Positions 8,885 through 18,380 of a stretch of 64,000 nt of DNA are shown here, piece by piece; positions within the stretch are counted from its first letter, which is position 1; the number at the start of each line of letters is the position of its first letter. Location of the stretch: contig NZ_FTNQ01000001.1 of assembly GCF_900156455.1 (NCBI RefSeq), forward strand, positions 744,001 through 808,000. The letters run 5' to 3'. A program made the translations under genes and the position numbers. This DNA comes from Microbacterium sp. RURRCA19A. Lineage in GTDB: Bacteria; Actinomycetota; Actinomycetes; Actinomycetales; Microbacteriaceae. The notes under the pieces were generated by a model. That model saw only the letters and a list, made by a program, of their open reading frames with translations, ran no database searches and had not been told where the DNA came from.

Positions 8885-10120
8885 TCAGCGGCGGCGGCGG
8901 GGCGTCCGGGCGGGGGTCGCGGCGACCGCGCGACGGTCGGGCAGCGTCCGAGCGCACGACAGCAGCACGCCACAGGCGATCAGCACCGACAGCAACGACG
9001 TGCCACCTTGCGACATGAACGGCAACGGCACACCCAGCACCGGGAAGATGCGCAGCACCACACCGATGTTCACCAGTGCCTGGCCGACGATCCACAGCGT
9101 GATCGCGCCGGCGACGATGCGGACGAACGAGTCGTCGGTGCGCCGGATGATGTGGAAAGCCCCCACGGCGAACAGCGCGAACAGGATCAGCACCACGAGG
9201 CATCCGATGAGCCCGAGCTCCTCGCCGATGATGGCGAAGATGTAGTCGTTCGCGGCTGCGGGCAGCCAGTCGTACTTCTCTTTCGAGTTGCCGAGGCCGA
9301 GCCCCAGGACTCCCCCGCTCGCCAGACCCCACACGCCGTGAAGCGACTGGTAGCAGGACGTGTAGTAACAGGACGCGTCATCCGGGTCGAAGAGGCTGGC
9401 GATGCGGGCCATGCGGTTCTCGCTGCCGAACGCCGAGGCGAGGACGACCACGATCGACAGCACGGCGGGGACGATGAACATCCGCAGCTTGATCCCCGCG
9501 AAGAACAGCGCCCCGAGCACCACGAGCACCAGGATCATCACGGTGCCGAGGTCCTTGCCGCCCAGCACCGTCCCGATGACGAGCACCGCGACGGGGACCA
9601 CGGGGATGAACACGTGCTTCCACGAGGTCAGCAGACGGCGCTTCCGATACAGCACCGCGGCCATCCACAGGGCGAGGGCGAGCTTGAGGAACTCGGCCGG
9701 CTGGAACTGGAAGCCGGCGATCTGCACCCAGTTGCGGTTGCCGTACGAGGCGATGCCGAGCCCCGGCACGTACACCAGCAGCTGGAACATCGTCGCGAAG
9801 ATGAGCACCGGCCACGCGATGCGCTTCCAGAACTGCATCGGCGCGCGGCTGAGGACGAACATGAGCGGGATGCCGACGACGGCGAAGATACCCTGCTTGA
9901 GGACGTGGTCGAACGGGTTCTGACCTCCGTCGAGGGCCGAGGTCGCGGAGAGGACCATCACGAGACCGAACCCGGTCAGCAGCAGCGCAGCGGAGGCGAT
10001 GAGGAGGAATTCGCTGGGCACCGGCTGGAACGCGCGCCCCAGCGAGACTCGTGCGGCGAGACCCTTCCGGGCGGGCTCGTCCTCGGGCGTCTGACGGGGC
10101 GGGGGTGCGGTGGTGGTCAC
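8885..10120 (-). CDS. ftsW: FtsW lipid II polymerase (SEDS family)
   Basis: A 411-residue SEDS glycosyltransferase with about ten membrane helices that polymerises septal peptidoglycan with its partner FtsI. Family motifs include SATSALDGGQNPFDHVLKQ, GNRNWVQI, PAEFLKLALALWMA and the C-terminal LPFMSQGGTSLL. The chosen start is GTG at 10120 (VTTTAPPPRQ), preceded by AGGGGAACACCGC and lying 17 bp after the murD stop. Upstream in-frame starts would overlap murD. The basic tail after the last helix (TPARTPRRRR) is cytoplasmic. Confidence 0.95.
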   Translation of the reverse strand: MTTTAPPPRQTPEDEPARKGLAARVSLGRAFQPVPSEFLLIASAALLLTGFGLVMVLSATSALDGGQNPFDHVLKQGIFAVVGIPLMFVLSRAPMQFWKRIAWPVLIFATMFQLLVYVPGLGIASYGNRNWVQIAGFQFQPAEFLKLALALWMAAVLYRKRRLLTSWKHVFIPVVPVAVLVIGTVLGGKDLGTVMILVLVVLGALFFAGIKLRMFIVPAVLSIVVVLASAFGSENRMARIASLFDPDDASCYYTSCYQSLHGVWGLASGGVLGLGLGNSKEKYDWLPAAANDYIFAIIGEELGLIGCLVVLILFALFAVGAFHIIRRTDDSFVRIVAGAITLWIVGQALVNIGVVLRIFPVLGVPLPFMSQGGTSLLSVLIACGVLLSCARTLPDRRAVAATPARTPRRRR

Positions 10121-10137
10121 GCGGTGTTCCCCTCGTC

Positions 10138-11658
10138 CTACGGTCGGTCCGATCCGGCGTCCTGGCCCGCGATCCACTCCCGCACCGCGTGGGCGAAACG
10201 CTCGCCGCGATCGGAGTAGGAGACGAACTGATCGAACGACGCCGCCGCGGGGGCCAGGAGCACGGTGTCTCCGTCCCGGGCGAGGCCGGCCGCCAGTTCG
10301 ACGACCCGTGCCATGACGTCTTCAGTCTCGGTGTGGTCCACCTCGAACAGCGGAACCGTCGGGGCGTGTCGCTCGAACGCGGCGACGATCTCGGCGCGCT
10401 CGGTGCCGATCACGATCGCGGCCCGCGTCGCCGCCCCTCGCGCCCGCACGAGATCGGCGACGTCGACGCCCTTCAGGAGCCCGCCGACCACCCAGACCGC
10501 GCCGGGGTACGCCGCCAACGACGATCCGGCGGCGTGCGGATTCGTCGCCTTGGAGTCGTCGACCCAGGTGACCCCGCGGTGCGACGCGACGACCTGAATG
10601 CGGTGGGGATCCAGCCGGAAACGATCGAGGGCGTCGTGGATGTCGCCGGGAGCCACGCCCAGGGAACGGGCGAGGGCGGACGCCGCGAGGATGTTCGACA
10701 CGACGTGCGGGGCGGAGAGCCCCTGTTCGGCGAGGTCGGCGACCGTCGTCAGCTCGAGCGCCGAGGTCGCGCGCTCCTCGAGGAACGCGCGGTCGACCAG
10801 GATGCCGTCCACGACGCCGAGATCGCTCGGACCCGGGACGCCGAGGTCGAAGCCGATGGCCCGTGCGCCGTCCACGACCTCGGCCTCTTCCACCATCTCG
10901 CGCGTGGCGACGTCGGCCTTGTTGTAGACGCAGGCCACCCGCGTGCGGGCGTACACACCGGCCTTCGCGTCGCGGTACGCCGCGAAGCTCCCGTGCCACT
11001 CGAGGTGATCGTCGGCGAGGTTGAGGCAGACCGCGGCGTGCGGGGAGAGCGCTTCCGGGCCGGTCTGGAGGTTGAGGTACCAGAGCTGATGACTCGACAG
11101 CTCCACGACGAGCACGTCGAAGCCGTTCGGATCGCGGACCGCGTCGAGCACCGGCGTGCCGATGTTGCCGACCGGGACGGCGCGCAGCCCGCCGGCGACG
11201 AGCATCTCGGCGGTCAGACGCGTGGTCGTGGTCTTGCCGTTGGTCCCCGTGATGAGGATCCAATCCGCCGGACGCCCGTCGGGCCGCACGACCTTGTCGC
11301 GCACGCGCCAGGCCAGCTCGACGTCGCCCCACAGGGGGATGCCGCTGTCCTGCGCCCAGGCGATGATCGGGTGCGACGGCGGGAAGCCGGGCGACGCGAT
11401 CACGACGTCGGGCCCGAAGCCCGCGAGTGCGTCGGGCACGGTGGCGAGCGGCCCCACGTGCAGTTCCGCACCGATGACCGGCAGCAGGCGTGCGTACTCG
11501 GGATCGGCTCTCTCGGTGACGACGAGCACTTCGGCGCCGAGTTCCGCGAGCGTGTCGGCGGCGGAGAAGCCGGTCACCGACAGCCCCAGGACGACGACCT
11601 TCAGGCCGCGCCATTCGGCGTACCAGCTGTGCAGGGATGCCACCCGCTCCGCGCTCAT
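10138..11658 (-). CDS. murD: UDP-N-acetylmuramoylalanine--D-glutamate ligase
   Basis: A 506-residue Mur ligase that adds D-Glu to UDP-MurNAc-L-Ala. The ATP loop GTNGKTT lies at 138-144. SSHQLWYL and NLADDHLEWHGSF follow, and VDDSKATNPHAA is the MurD signature near the C-terminal domain. The ATG at 11658 overlaps the mraY stop by 3 bases in the ATGA arrangement, which fixes the start and implies translational coupling. Length is slightly above the usual 450-490. Confidence 0.97.
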   Translation of the reverse strand: MSAERVASLHSWYAEWRGLKVVVLGLSVTGFSAADTLAELGAEVLVVTERADPEYARLLPVIGAELHVGPLATVPDALAGFGPDVVIASPGFPPSHPIIAWAQDSGIPLWGDVELAWRVRDKVVRPDGRPADWILITGTNGKTTTTRLTAEMLVAGGLRAVPVGNIGTPVLDAVRDPNGFDVLVVELSSHQLWYLNLQTGPEALSPHAAVCLNLADDHLEWHGSFAAYRDAKAGVYARTRVACVYNKADVATREMVEEAEVVDGARAIGFDLGVPGPSDLGVVDGILVDRAFLEERATSALELTTVADLAEQGLSAPHVVSNILAASALARSLGVAPGDIHDALDRFRLDPHRIQVVASHRGVTWVDDSKATNPHAAGSSLAAYPGAVWVVGGLLKGVDVADLVRARGAATRAAIVIGTERAEIVAAFERHAPTVPLFEVDHTETEDVMARVVELAAGLARDGDTVLLAPAAASFDQFVSYSDRGERFAHAVREWIAGQDAGSDRP

Positions 11659-12761
11659 ACCCGGGCCAGCCATTCGACGTAGAAGAAGCCGACGCCCGAG
11701 ACCGCGAGCAGGCCCGCGATGATCCACATGCGCACGACGATCGTCACCTCGGGCCACCCGCGCATCTCGAGGTGGTGGTGCAACGGGCTCATGAGGAAGA
11801 GGCGTCGGCCGCGCGTGACCTTGAAGTAGATCCTCTGCAGGATCACCGATCCGGACGCGATCACGTACACACCGGCGATGAGGACGAGGAGGAGCTCGGT
11901 GCGGGTCAGGATCGCCATCGCGGCGATCACTCCCCCGATCGCCATCGAGCCGCAGTCGCCCATGAAGACCCGCGCCTTGGGGGCGTTCCACCAGAGGAAC
12001 CCGACGAGGGCGCCCACGAACGACGCCGAGACGATCGCGAGATCGAACGGATCGCGGACGGCGTAGCATCCGGCCTGGACCGCGGGCTCGAGCACGTCGG
12101 CGCACATCTGCTTGTTCTGCCAGAACGCCATCAGGCTGTAGGCGCCCACGACGAAGATGCCCGAGCCGGCCGCGAGACCGTCGAGTCCGTCGGCGACGTT
12201 GACCGAATTGGATGCCGCTGTGCCGATCAGCGAGATCCACGCCAGGTACAGCAGCCATCCGACGATCGGTCCGAGGGCGAAGAGCGACAGCACCTGGATG
12301 TCCCGGAAGATCGAGACGTACTCCGACGCGGGGGTCTGTCCGAACGCGTTCGGGAAGTTGAGGGCCACGATCGCGAACGGGACAGTGACGATGACCTGCC
12401 CGGCGATCTTGCGCCATCCGGACAGCCCCAGGCTGTTCTGGAAACGGACCTTCATGTAGTCGTCGATGAATCCGACGACGCCGAAGCCCAGCATGAGCCA
12501 CAGCACCAGCAGGCCCGATACCGTCGGCGGGTTGTTGCCCGCATACGCCCCGATGAAGTACCCGACGATGGTGCCGAGGATGAAGATCGTCCCGCCCATC
12601 GTGGGCGTGCCGCGTTTTGCGCCGTGCGAGGGGTTGTGCACGTTCTCGGGCGTGCGGATGACCTGTCCCCAGCCCCACTTCCGGAAGCCCCGCAGGAACA
12701 CCGGAGTGAGGAAGAGCGTGAAGGCCAGAGAGATCCCCGCCGATGTCAGAAGTGATCTCAC
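11655..12761 (-). CDS. mraY: MraY phospho-MurNAc-pentapeptide translocase
   Basis: A 368-residue membrane enzyme that makes lipid I from UDP-MurNAc-pentapeptide and undecaprenyl phosphate. The key motifs are GTPTMGG, FIDDYMKVR with the Mg-binding Asp pair, NVADGLDGLAAG, FMGDCGSMAIGG and the C-terminal SPLHHHLEMRGWPE. About ten membrane helices are visible. The start is GTG at 12761, overlapping the murF stop (GTGA). It shares an ATGA overlap with murD on the other side. Confidence 0.97.
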   Translation of the reverse strand: MRSLLTSAGISLAFTLFLTPVFLRGFRKWGWGQVIRTPENVHNPSHGAKRGTPTMGGTIFILGTIVGYFIGAYAGNNPPTVSGLLVLWLMLGFGVVGFIDDYMKVRFQNSLGLSGWRKIAGQVIVTVPFAIVALNFPNAFGQTPASEYVSIFRDIQVLSLFALGPIVGWLLYLAWISLIGTAASNSVNVADGLDGLAAGSGIFVVGAYSLMAFWQNKQMCADVLEPAVQAGCYAVRDPFDLAIVSASFVGALVGFLWWNAPKARVFMGDCGSMAIGGVIAAMAILTRTELLLVLIAGVYVIASGSVILQRIYFKVTRGRRLFLMSPLHHHLEMRGWPEVTIVVRMWIIAGLLAVSGVGFFYVEWLARV

Positions 12762-14170
12762 GCGAACGATTCTCCCAGACGGTCGCCGAGGAACCGCAGC
12801 CCGGCGGAGTTGGAGGACTTCACCAGCACGCGATCGCCGTCGCGCAACTCGCCCATCAGGTAGTCGTAGGCGGAGTCGGCGTCCGGGAAGAAGACGGCCT
12901 CGCCGTCCCACGACCCCTGCGCGATGGCCTCGAGGAACATGCGGCGCGCGTCCTGTCCGATGACGACGATCCGCTGGATGCGCAGCCGCACGGCGAGGAG
13001 GCCGACGCGGTCGTGCTCCTCGTCGGCGTACTCGCCGAGCTCGCTCATGGCGCCGAGCACCGCGACCGTGCGCTCCTCGGGGCCGGTGATCTGGGCGAGC
13101 GTGCGCAGGGCCGCGGCCATCGAGTCGGGGCTGGCGTTGTAGGCGTCGTTGATGATGCGCACACGGTCGGAGCCCATCGGCTGCATGCGCCAGCGCTCCG
13201 CGATCTCGACGGTCGACAGGCGCGCGATGGCGTCGGCGGCGGTCACGCCCAGGGCCGTGGCGGCGGCGATCGCCGCGAGGGCGTTCATGACGTGGTGCTC
13301 GCCGAGCACCCGCAGCGTCAGGGTGTGCTCCACGCCGTCGACGACGAGATCGGCGCGGGTCCCGGATGCCGAGACCTCCACGTCGACGGCACGCACGTGG
13401 GCGCGTTCGCCCCGGCCGAACCAGCGCACGTCCTGTCCGCGTTCGCGGGCGATCGGTTCCATCGCCGCGACACGGGGGTCGTCGACGTTGAGGACGGCGA
13501 GGCCGCCCTCGCGGGTCGCGCGTACGAGCTCGCTCTTGGCGTGGAAGGTCGACTCGATCCCGCCGAAGCCTCCGGCGTGCGCCATCCCGACCATGAGCAC
13601 CACACCGATGTCGGGCGTGACGAGACCGGCGAGGCGGGCGATGGCCCCCGGTGCGCTGGCGCCGAACTCGCTCACGAGGAACCGGGTGTCGTCGGCCACG
13701 CGCAGCATGGTCAGCGGCGCACCGACCTCGTTGTTGAACGAGGCGCGCGGAGCGATGGTGGGACCTTCGTCCTCGAGGATGCGCGCCAGCAGGTTCTTCG
13801 TCGTCGTCTTGCCGTTGGAGCCGGTGATGCCGACGATGCGGAGGTCGCCGGTCTCGCGCACGCGCGCGACGACGTCGCGCGCGAGGGCGGCGAGGGCATC
13901 GACCACGTCGGCGACGACGACCTGGGTGATCGCGTCGTCGAGCTCACGCTCGACCACGGCCAGGACCGCCCCCCGCTCGATCGCCGCGGGGAGGAAGAGG
14001 TGACCGTCGGTGATCTCTCCGGGCTTGGCGACGAAGATCCCCCCGGGTTCGATGAGCCGCGAATCGGTGTCGACCATTCCGCTGACGAGGGTGTCGGGGG
14101 TGTGGTCGCCGCGGAGCACGAGACGTCCGTCGAGCACGGAGGCGATGTGGGAGAGGCTGGTGGAGATCAT
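12758..14170 (-). CDS. murF: UDP-MurNAc-tripeptide--D-Ala-D-Ala ligase
   Basis: A 470-residue Mur ligase that adds D-Ala-D-Ala to complete the stem pentapeptide. The N-terminal domain has the MurF pattern DSRLIEPGGIFVAKPGEITDGHLF, the ATP loop GSNGKTT is at 117-123, and NDAYNASPDSM is the MurF-specific motif. The C-terminal VLVKSSNSAGLRFL also fits MurF rather than MurE. It follows ftsI directly, where murE would be expected. There is a 52-bp gap to ftsI and no strong ribosome binding site. Confidence 0.96.
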   Translation of the reverse strand: MISTSLSHIASVLDGRLVLRGDHTPDTLVSGMVDTDSRLIEPGGIFVAKPGEITDGHLFLPAAIERGAVLAVVERELDDAITQVVVADVVDALAALARDVVARVRETGDLRIVGITGSNGKTTTKNLLARILEDEGPTIAPRASFNNEVGAPLTMLRVADDTRFLVSEFGASAPGAIARLAGLVTPDIGVVLMVGMAHAGGFGGIESTFHAKSELVRATREGGLAVLNVDDPRVAAMEPIARERGQDVRWFGRGERAHVRAVDVEVSASGTRADLVVDGVEHTLTLRVLGEHHVMNALAAIAAATALGVTAADAIARLSTVEIAERWRMQPMGSDRVRIINDAYNASPDSMAAALRTLAQITGPEERTVAVLGAMSELGEYADEEHDRVGLLAVRLRIQRIVVIGQDARRMFLEAIAQGSWDGEAVFFPDADSAYDYLMGELRDGDRVLVKSSNSAGLRFLGDRLGESFA

Positions 14171-14222
14171 TGCTGTGTACGGACGCCCTTTCCGTGTCGG
14201 GAGGAGACCGGCATCCGGCGTG

Positions 14223-16019
14223 TCAGCCGAACTTGGGCAGTTCGGGGGAAGTGGTGCCGGACGGGATCACCCGGTAGTTCTTGAGCACCTGGGTGAGTGC
14301 CTTCTGGAAGGCGGGAGCCGCGGCCGCGGACGATTTTACCGTCCGCGGTTCGTCGAGGTTGACCGAGACGATGTACTGCGGGTCGTCCGCGGGCGCGAAG
14401 CCGATCATCGTGGTGAAGTACGCGTCGGGCTTGTACGCGCCGGTGGTGGGGTCGGTCTTCTCACCGGTACCGGTCTTGATCGCGATGCGGTAGCCGGGGA
14501 TGGCCACCTGGGAGGCGAGCGCACCCTGCGTCGCGACGTTCTCCAGCATCTGCGACACCTTCGACGCGGTGTCCGCCGAGACCACACGCTGCCCCTCGGC
14601 GGAGGGCACGTCGGTGACGGTGCCGTCCGCGGCGGTGCAACTCTCGACGAGCGAGAGCGGCAGGCGCACTCCCCCGTTCGCGATCGTCTGGTACGCCCCG
14701 ACGAGCTGCGGGATCGTCACGGCGAGCCCCTGCCCGAAGGAGGTGTTGTAGAAGGTCTGGTCCCCCCAGTCGCCCACGGGGTGCAGGATGCCCTCGGACT
14801 CGCCGGGGAAATCGATCGCGGTGGTCGACCCGATGCCGAACTTCTGCAGATAGTCGTATCGCGTCTGGGCGGGGATCATCTCGGCGAACTTCGAGATGCC
14901 CACGTTCGAAGAATCGATGAGCACGCCCGTCAGGGTGTAGTTGTTCGCGCCGTGCGCGAAGGCGTCGGTGACCCGGGCGCCGCCGCGGAGCGTCTCGCTC
15001 GAAGACGCCGTGACGGTGGTGTCCTGGGTGAACGCCCCGCTCTCCAGTCCGATCGCGGCGGTGAGCGCCTTGAAGGTCGAGCCCGGCTCGTTGGGGTCGG
15101 TGAACGCCCAGCTGCCGCGTTCCTCTGCCGGGGTCGCGGTCGGGTCGTTCGGGTCGACGGTCGGATACTCGGCGAGGGCGCGGACCTTGCCCGTCTTGGC
15201 CTCGACGACCGTGATGGCCCCGCGGACCGCGCCGGTGTTCTGCACCTGCTCGGCGATCAGCTGCCCCATGTACCACTGGAGGTCGCGGTCGATCGTGAGC
15301 TTGAGCGTTCCGCCGTCGACGGCGGGCTCGGTCTGGACCTCGGTCCCGGGCAGCACGACGCCGTCGCGTCCCTGCTGGAACACGACCTTGCCGTCCTGCG
15401 AGGAGAGGCAGTCGTTGTCGGCGAGCTCGAGCCCCGCGAGCGCCTGGCCGTCGCCGCCGACGAAACCAAGCAGGTTCCCGCCCACCGCGCCGTCGGGGTA
15501 CACCCGACCCGCCTTGGGCGGGAACACCAGGAACGGGAGGCCGAGGTCGGCGAGGGCACGGTACTGCTCGGTCGAGACGTCCTTGGCGATGAGCGCGTAG
15601 CGCGAGCCCGGGTCGGCGGCCACGGCATCCGTGACGACCTTCTCGACCGCGGCGGGATCCTCGTCGAGGACACCGGCGATCTTGGCCGCGAGATCGGTCC
15701 AGGTCGCCTCGACGCGGGTCGTGCCGTCGTCGTCGCGCGAGACCAGTCCCTGGGCGGCGAGCATCGGGTCGACCTGGACGTCGTACCGGTGCACGCTCGA
15801 GGCGAGCGTCACGCCGTTCTCGTCGACGATCGACCCCCGCGAGGCGTACTCGACGCGGGAGTTCTGCAACCCCATGGCCAGCGAATCGTCCACGTGCTCG
15901 CGGGCGTTCACGACCTGGATGTCGACCAGTCGGACGACGAAGGCGATGAGCACGATCAGCACGACCGACAGGGCCACCACCGTGCGACGTCGCGGAGAGC
16001 GGGAGAGCGTCGTCGTCAT
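14223..16019 (-). CDS. ftsI: Division transpeptidase FtsI (class B PBP)
   Basis: A 598-residue bitopic penicillin-binding protein that cross-links septal peptidoglycan with FtsW. One membrane helix (about 12-35) is followed by the PBP dimerisation domain. The transpeptidase motifs are S314-T-F-K317, S370-S-N372 and KTGT 515-518. There is no C-terminal PASTA domain. ATG at 16019 lies 4 bp after the stop of the ftsL-like gene. Confidence 0.96.
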   Translation of the reverse strand: MTTTLSRSPRRRTVVALSVVLIVLIAFVVRLVDIQVVNAREHVDDSLAMGLQNSRVEYASRGSIVDENGVTLASSVHRYDVQVDPMLAAQGLVSRDDDGTTRVEATWTDLAAKIAGVLDEDPAAVEKVVTDAVAADPGSRYALIAKDVSTEQYRALADLGLPFLVFPPKAGRVYPDGAVGGNLLGFVGGDGQALAGLELADNDCLSSQDGKVVFQQGRDGVVLPGTEVQTEPAVDGGTLKLTIDRDLQWYMGQLIAEQVQNTGAVRGAITVVEAKTGKVRALAEYPTVDPNDPTATPAEERGSWAFTDPNEPGSTFKALTAAIGLESGAFTQDTTVTASSSETLRGGARVTDAFAHGANNYTLTGVLIDSSNVGISKFAEMIPAQTRYDYLQKFGIGSTTAIDFPGESEGILHPVGDWGDQTFYNTSFGQGLAVTIPQLVGAYQTIANGGVRLPLSLVESCTAADGTVTDVPSAEGQRVVSADTASKVSQMLENVATQGALASQVAIPGYRIAIKTGTGEKTDPTTGAYKPDAYFTTMIGFAPADDPQYIVSVNLDEPRTVKSSAAAAPAFQKALTQVLKNYRVIPSGTTSPELPKFG

Positions 16020-16023
16020 GGGC

Positions 16024-16626
16024 TTATCGTGTCGCGGGCGTCGGCAGACCGTCGCTGATCGGTGGGGGTGTCGCGGAACCGGTCGTCGGGGCCGTTGCGT
16101 CGGCGGGTGCAGCGTCCGTGGCGGCGGCGGGCCCCGCGGCCTTCTGCGGGTCGGTCACGAGGGGCACGCCCGAGATGAGGGCGTTGCGGACCGATCCCCG
16201 GCCGATCGCGTCCACGGAGGATGCGCCCTCAGCCGGTTTGCCGGCGCCGATCACGGCGCCGTCGCTCAGTCGCAGGTAGGTCGGCGTCTCGTCGATGACC
16301 ATGCCGAGCGCGGCGGCGTTCGCGGCGAGGTACTGAGGGGAGTTCAGGCCTGCGACCTCGTCGTACAGGATCTGCTTCTGATACGTCAGATCCCTCTGCT
16401 GCTGAGTGAGGCTGGCGATCTCGAACGAGCTCTGCGTCGTGAGGATCGACAGCCCCATCTGCACCAGCGCGATCATCACCGCACCCAGCACCGCGATCAC
16501 GCCGAAGGCGCGCCGGGGCACGCGGCGTCGGGCGGGAGCGTCGACCACGTGCAGTCGCCGGGGCTCGCGCACCGGGACGGGGAACTCCGGCAGGAAGGCC
16601 GCGTCGATGGTCTGGGGAGCGCTCAT
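16024..16626 (-). CDS. FtsL-like divisome membrane protein
   Basis: A 200-residue bitopic protein. A basic cytoplasmic segment (20-40) precedes one membrane helix (about 41-61), then a heptad-rich stretch (65-95, [20 protein letters not shown]) and the motif [16 protein letters not shown] seen in actinobacterial FtsL/DivIC-like proteins. The last 60 residues are Ala/Thr/Pro-rich. The position between rsmH (ATGA overlap) and ftsI is the usual place of ftsL. The assignment rests on topology and position more than on sequence identity. Confidence 0.85.
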   Translation of the reverse strand: MSAPQTIDAAFLPEFPVPVREPRRLHVVDAPARRRVPRRAFGVIAVLGAVMIALVQMGLSILTTQSSFEIASLTQQQRDLTYQKQILYDEVAGLNSPQYLAANAAALGMVIDETPTYLRLSDGAVIGAGKPAEGASSVDAIGRGSVRNALISGVPLVTDPQKAAGPAAATDAAPADATAPTTGSATPPPISDGLPTPATR

Positions 16627-17576
16627 GCGTCCTCCTGGATCCTCTCGGCCGCGCGCAGACGCACGGGGGTGGCACGCGGATTGGCAGCGCGTTCTTCGTC
16701 GCCGGCGAGTTCGGCACCGCGCACGAGCAGCCGGAACTTGGGGGCGTGCTCGGGCAGCTCGACCGGCAGCCCGCGGGGGGCGGTGGATGCCGAGGCCTCG
16801 GCGAACACGCGCTTGACCAGGCGGTCTTCGAGCGACTGGTACGACAGCACGACGATGCGTCCGCCGACGCCGAGCACGCTCAGAGCCGCGGGGATCGCGC
16901 GCTCCAGCACCGACAGCTCGGCGTTGACCTCGATGCGCAGCGCTTGGAAGACGCGCTTGGCGGGATGCCGCTCCCGCAGGACCGCCGCCGGCGTCGCCGC
17001 CTGCAGGACATCGACGAGCTGGCCGGAGCGCTCGAGCGGCGCCTGCTGCCGAGCGGCGATGATCGCGCGGGCGTAGCGCCCGGCGAGCTTCTCTTCGCCG
17101 TACCGCTCGAAGATGCGGCGGAGGTCGCCCTCGCCGTACGTCGCGAGCACCTCGGCCGCGGTCACGCCGGACGTCTGGTCCATGCGCATGTCGAGCGGGG
17201 CGTCCTGCGCGTAGGCGAACCCGCGTGCGGCCTCATCGAGCTGCAGCGAGGACACCCCCAGGTCGAACAGGATGCCGTCGACCTTGTCGACGCCCGCCGA
17301 GGCGACGGCATCCGCGATGCCGTCGTACACCGTGTGCACGAACGTCGTGCGATCGGCGAAGCGCGCGAGCCGCTCCCCCGCGATGCGGAGGGCGTCGGTG
17401 TCGCGGTCCAGGCCGATGAGCCGGGTCGTCGGGAATCGCTCGAGGAACGCCTCGGAGTGACCGCCCATGCCCAGCGTCGCGTCCACGAAGACGGAGCCCT
17501 CGCGCTGCAGTGCGGGGCCGAGCAGTTCGGCGCAGCGCTCGAGGAGGACGGGGGTGTGGATGTCGCGGATGTCCAT
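16623..17576 (-). CDS. rsmH: 16S rRNA (cytosine-1402-N4)-methyltransferase RsmH
   Basis: A 317-residue SAM-dependent methyltransferase (formerly MraW). The opening HTPVLLERC, the SAM loop [43 protein letters not shown] and [14 protein letters not shown] are all family signatures. It overlaps the ftsL-like gene by ATGA and lies 96 bp after mraZ. The ATG at 17576 (MDIRDIHTP) has no clear ribosome binding site. Confidence 0.96.
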   Translation of the reverse strand: MDIRDIHTPVLLERCAELLGPALQREGSVFVDATLGMGGHSEAFLERFPTTRLIGLDRDTDALRIAGERLARFADRTTFVHTVYDGIADAVASAGVDKVDGILFDLGVSSLQLDEAARGFAYAQDAPLDMRMDQTSGVTAAEVLATYGEGDLRRIFERYGEEKLAGRYARAIIAARQQAPLERSGQLVDVLQAATPAAVLRERHPAKRVFQALRIEVNAELSVLERAIPAALSVLGVGGRIVVLSYQSLEDRLVKRVFAEASASTAPRGLPVELPEHAPKFRLLVRGAELAGDEERAANPRATPVRLRAAERIQEDA

Positions 17577-17672
17577 GATGACGGGGGGAGGTCGCCGGCT
17601 CTGATCCCCATCCGCTCGACCTGGCGCCGGGGAAGTGCGTCAGGGCGTGCGGCTGGGAATCACAGCCGGCGA

Positions 17673-18104
17673 TCAGAACAGTCCCGGAATCACCTCCTGC
17701 TCCATCTCTGCGTAGGTCTCTTCGTTGCTCTCGGCGTAGGCGTTCCAGGCCGTGGCATCCCAGATCTCGGCGTGGGCGCCGACACCGGTGACGACCAGCT
17801 CGCGGTCAAGGCCGGCGTAGGCGCGCAGCGCCGGGGGGACGGTGATGCGGTTCTGCCCGTCGGGCTTCTCGGCGCTGGCCCCGGAGAGGAACATGCGCAG
17901 GAAGTCGCGGGCCTGCTTGTTGCTGAGCGGCGCCTCGCGGATCCGCTCGTGCACGCGCTCGAACTCCTCGGTGCTGAACACGTAGAGGCAGCGGTCCTGC
18001 CCCCGGGTGATCACCACTCCGGCGCCGAGATCGTCACGGAACTTCGCGGGCAGGATGACGCGCCCTTTGTCGTCGAGCTTGGGAGTGTGCGTGCCGAGCA
18101 GCAT
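17673..18104 (-). CDS. mraZ: MraZ transcriptional regulator
   Basis: A 143-residue protein with two MraZ/SpoVT-AbrB-like halves ([17 protein letters not shown], then [19 protein letters not shown]). MraZ binds tandem repeats upstream of its own gene and represses the dcw cluster. The ATG at 18104 gives [15 protein letters not shown], the normal family start and length, with AAGGGGG about 11 nt upstream. A GTG at 18116 would add four residues, but its purine-rich stretch touches the codon directly. The tandem binding repeats lie at 18143-18168. Confidence 0.95.
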   Translation of the reverse strand: MLLGTHTPKLDDKGRVILPAKFRDDLGAGVVITRGQDRCLYVFSTEEFERVHERIREAPLSNKQARDFLRMFLSGASAEKPDGQNRITVPPALRAYAGLDRELVVTGVGAHAEIWDATAWNAYAESNEETYAEMEQEVIPGLF

Positions 18105-18142
18105 TCGGGCGTCCACCCCCTTCGTCCGGCCTGCGAAGTTTC

Positions 18143-18168
18143 CCCCACTTTACTCCACAGCCCTCCAC
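18143..18168 (-). promoter_or_regulatory. MraZ box: three 10-bp-spaced GTGG[A/G]G repeats
   Basis: On the minus strand the hexamers GTGGAG (18163-18168), GTGGAG (18153-18158) and GTGGGG (18143-18148) are spaced exactly 10 bp apart, on one face of the helix. They lie 39 bp upstream of the mraZ ATG. Tandem TGG-type repeats upstream of mraZ are the known MraZ operator layout, so autorepression of the dcw operon is expected. Confidence 0.8.
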
Positions 18169-18332
18169 TTCGCTATCGAAATGTGGGGCTTTCGCCGCGA
18201 ACCCGCCACGTGTATGGTCAGACCCCCCTTGCCGGCGGGGTGGCGGAATCCGCGTGATTCCGGCACGACAGTGACGGTCTCGGCCACGCGGACCCCCGAG
18301 TGGAGGAAAAGGGAGGGCACGGCGGGCACAAA

Positions 18333-18362
18333 AAAACACCGGCTCCGAAGAGCCGGTGTTTT
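18333..18362 (-). terminator. Intrinsic terminator with UUCG loop after the DUF3040 gene
   Basis: A perfect 13-bp stem (18333-18345 with 18350-18362) closes a 4-nt loop that reads TTCG on the minus strand and is followed by a run of T (complement of the A-run from 18331). It ends transcription of the DUF3040 gene before the mraZ promoter region. Confidence 0.92.
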
Positions 18363-18380
18363 CGTGGAGCGAGGAGGGGG

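Noticed and set aside
6326..10219. A very long plus-strand open frame (about 1297 codons)
   Set aside because: It runs antisense through murC, murG and ftsW, whose products are unmistakable. Its Arg/Gly/Asp-rich translation has no domain. High GC leaves such frames open by chance.
12758..14170. This gene considered as murE
   Set aside because: The DSR...DGH pattern, NDAYNASPDSM and the C-terminal VLVKSSNS motif are of MurF, and no second ligase lies beside it.
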